This document shows, piece by piece, positions 13,757 through 13,954 of a stretch of DNA of 13,954 bases. The translations under genes and the position numbers were made by a program. Source of the DNA: an uncultured Phocaeicola sp. (GTDB taxonomy: Bacteria > Bacteroidota > Bacteroidia > Bacteroidales > Bacteroidaceae); NCBI GenBank assembly GCA_958434805.1, contig CAUBDX010000044.1, positions 1 through 13,954 on the forward strand, read 5' to 3'. Under the pieces are notes generated by a model, which worked only from the letters and a program-made list of their open reading frames with translations, searched no databases and was not told the origin of the DNA. The stretch's first letter is position 1, and each line of letters begins with the position of its first letter.

Positions 13757-13954
13757 TTTTTAGGAGATAAAGCCTAAGGATATTTTGTTCTTCTCACTTG
13801 AAAACCTTATTTTTGCATAACAAAAACGTCCTTTGAATGTATGCAAGATGAAACAAGCCGCTGAATTTCGCTCGTTTCTAAATAGTTACCTATTAAATAA
13901 AAATAACAAGAGAACTATTTAATTTTCAGTTAGATAGCAAAAGCATTGTGTTTC
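13757..13954. other. AT-rich end of the window with an inverted repeat
   Basis: No gene is supported. AAATAGTT (13880-13887) and AACTATTT (13913-13920) are a perfect 8-bp inverted repeat around a 25-nt AT-rich spacer. A 24-codon frame from 13848 (MKQAAEFRSFLNSYLLNKN) overlaps it and is not convincing. Confidence 0.35.

Noticed and set aside
13821..13954. CRISPR-like AT-rich repeats at the right edge
   Set aside because: Only one inverted repeat is seen, with no direct repeats at regular spacing.

Overview
The window reads as chromosomal DNA of a gut-type Bacteroidales bacterium (Bacteroides, Phocaeicola or Parabacteroides group). The grounds are a DUF3417-type alpha-glucan phosphorylase start, a class I aldolase and GpmA of Bacteroides type, a PepSY-like small periplasmic protein, mostly weak or absent Shine-Dalgarno sites, and promoter-like TTTG / TAnnTTTG pairs. 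No tRNA, rRNA or CRISPR array was seen.

Region 1 (1-8.2 kb) is compact, intact and entirely on the minus strand, so it is read from right to left. In transcription order it holds a ferritin-like paralogue, a MarC-type membrane protein, ferritin FtnA, class I fructose-bisphosphate aldolase, phosphoglycerate mutase GpmA, a small heat-shock protein, an ECF-type sigma factor, 6-phosphofructokinase, a Kef-type cation:proton antiporter with two RCK_C domains, and the 5' end of an alpha-glucan phosphorylase. Short gaps (13-28 nt) tie ftnA-fba-gpmA and sigma-pfkA-antiporter-phosphorylase together. A strong hairpin separates hsp20 from the sigma gene. The mix suggests one module joining glycogen breakdown and glycolysis to iron storage, chaperoning and ion/pH homeostasis, possibly for stress or starvation. 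That reading is inference.

Region 2 (8.2-9.7 kb) is AT-rich and poorly coding. It holds a possible 69-residue protein, a cluster of nested inverted repeats (8800-8968) that may be a structured RNA or leader, a 59-codon plus-strand ORF, and a decayed membrane-protein gene on the minus strand.

Region 3 (9692-11367) is an IS1182-like element whose transposase is split by at least three frameshifts. Its left inverted repeat supplies a -33 box that is perfectly spaced from a -7 box just outside the element.

Region 4 (11.4-13.95 kb) begins with an intact PepSY-like periplasmic protein and then becomes a graveyard of gene remnants. These are the 3' end of a TonB-dependent receptor, the 3' end of an AraC regulator (the two joined at their broken ends), an ApbE flavin transferase missing its N-terminus and carrying an internal stop, and a tyrosine-recombinase remnant with mutated catalytic residues. 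The last 700 bases hold only doubtful short ORFs. I saw no clearly new multi-gene system. The most promising unexplained items are the pseudo-ferritin, the structured intergenic block and the IS hybrid promoter.
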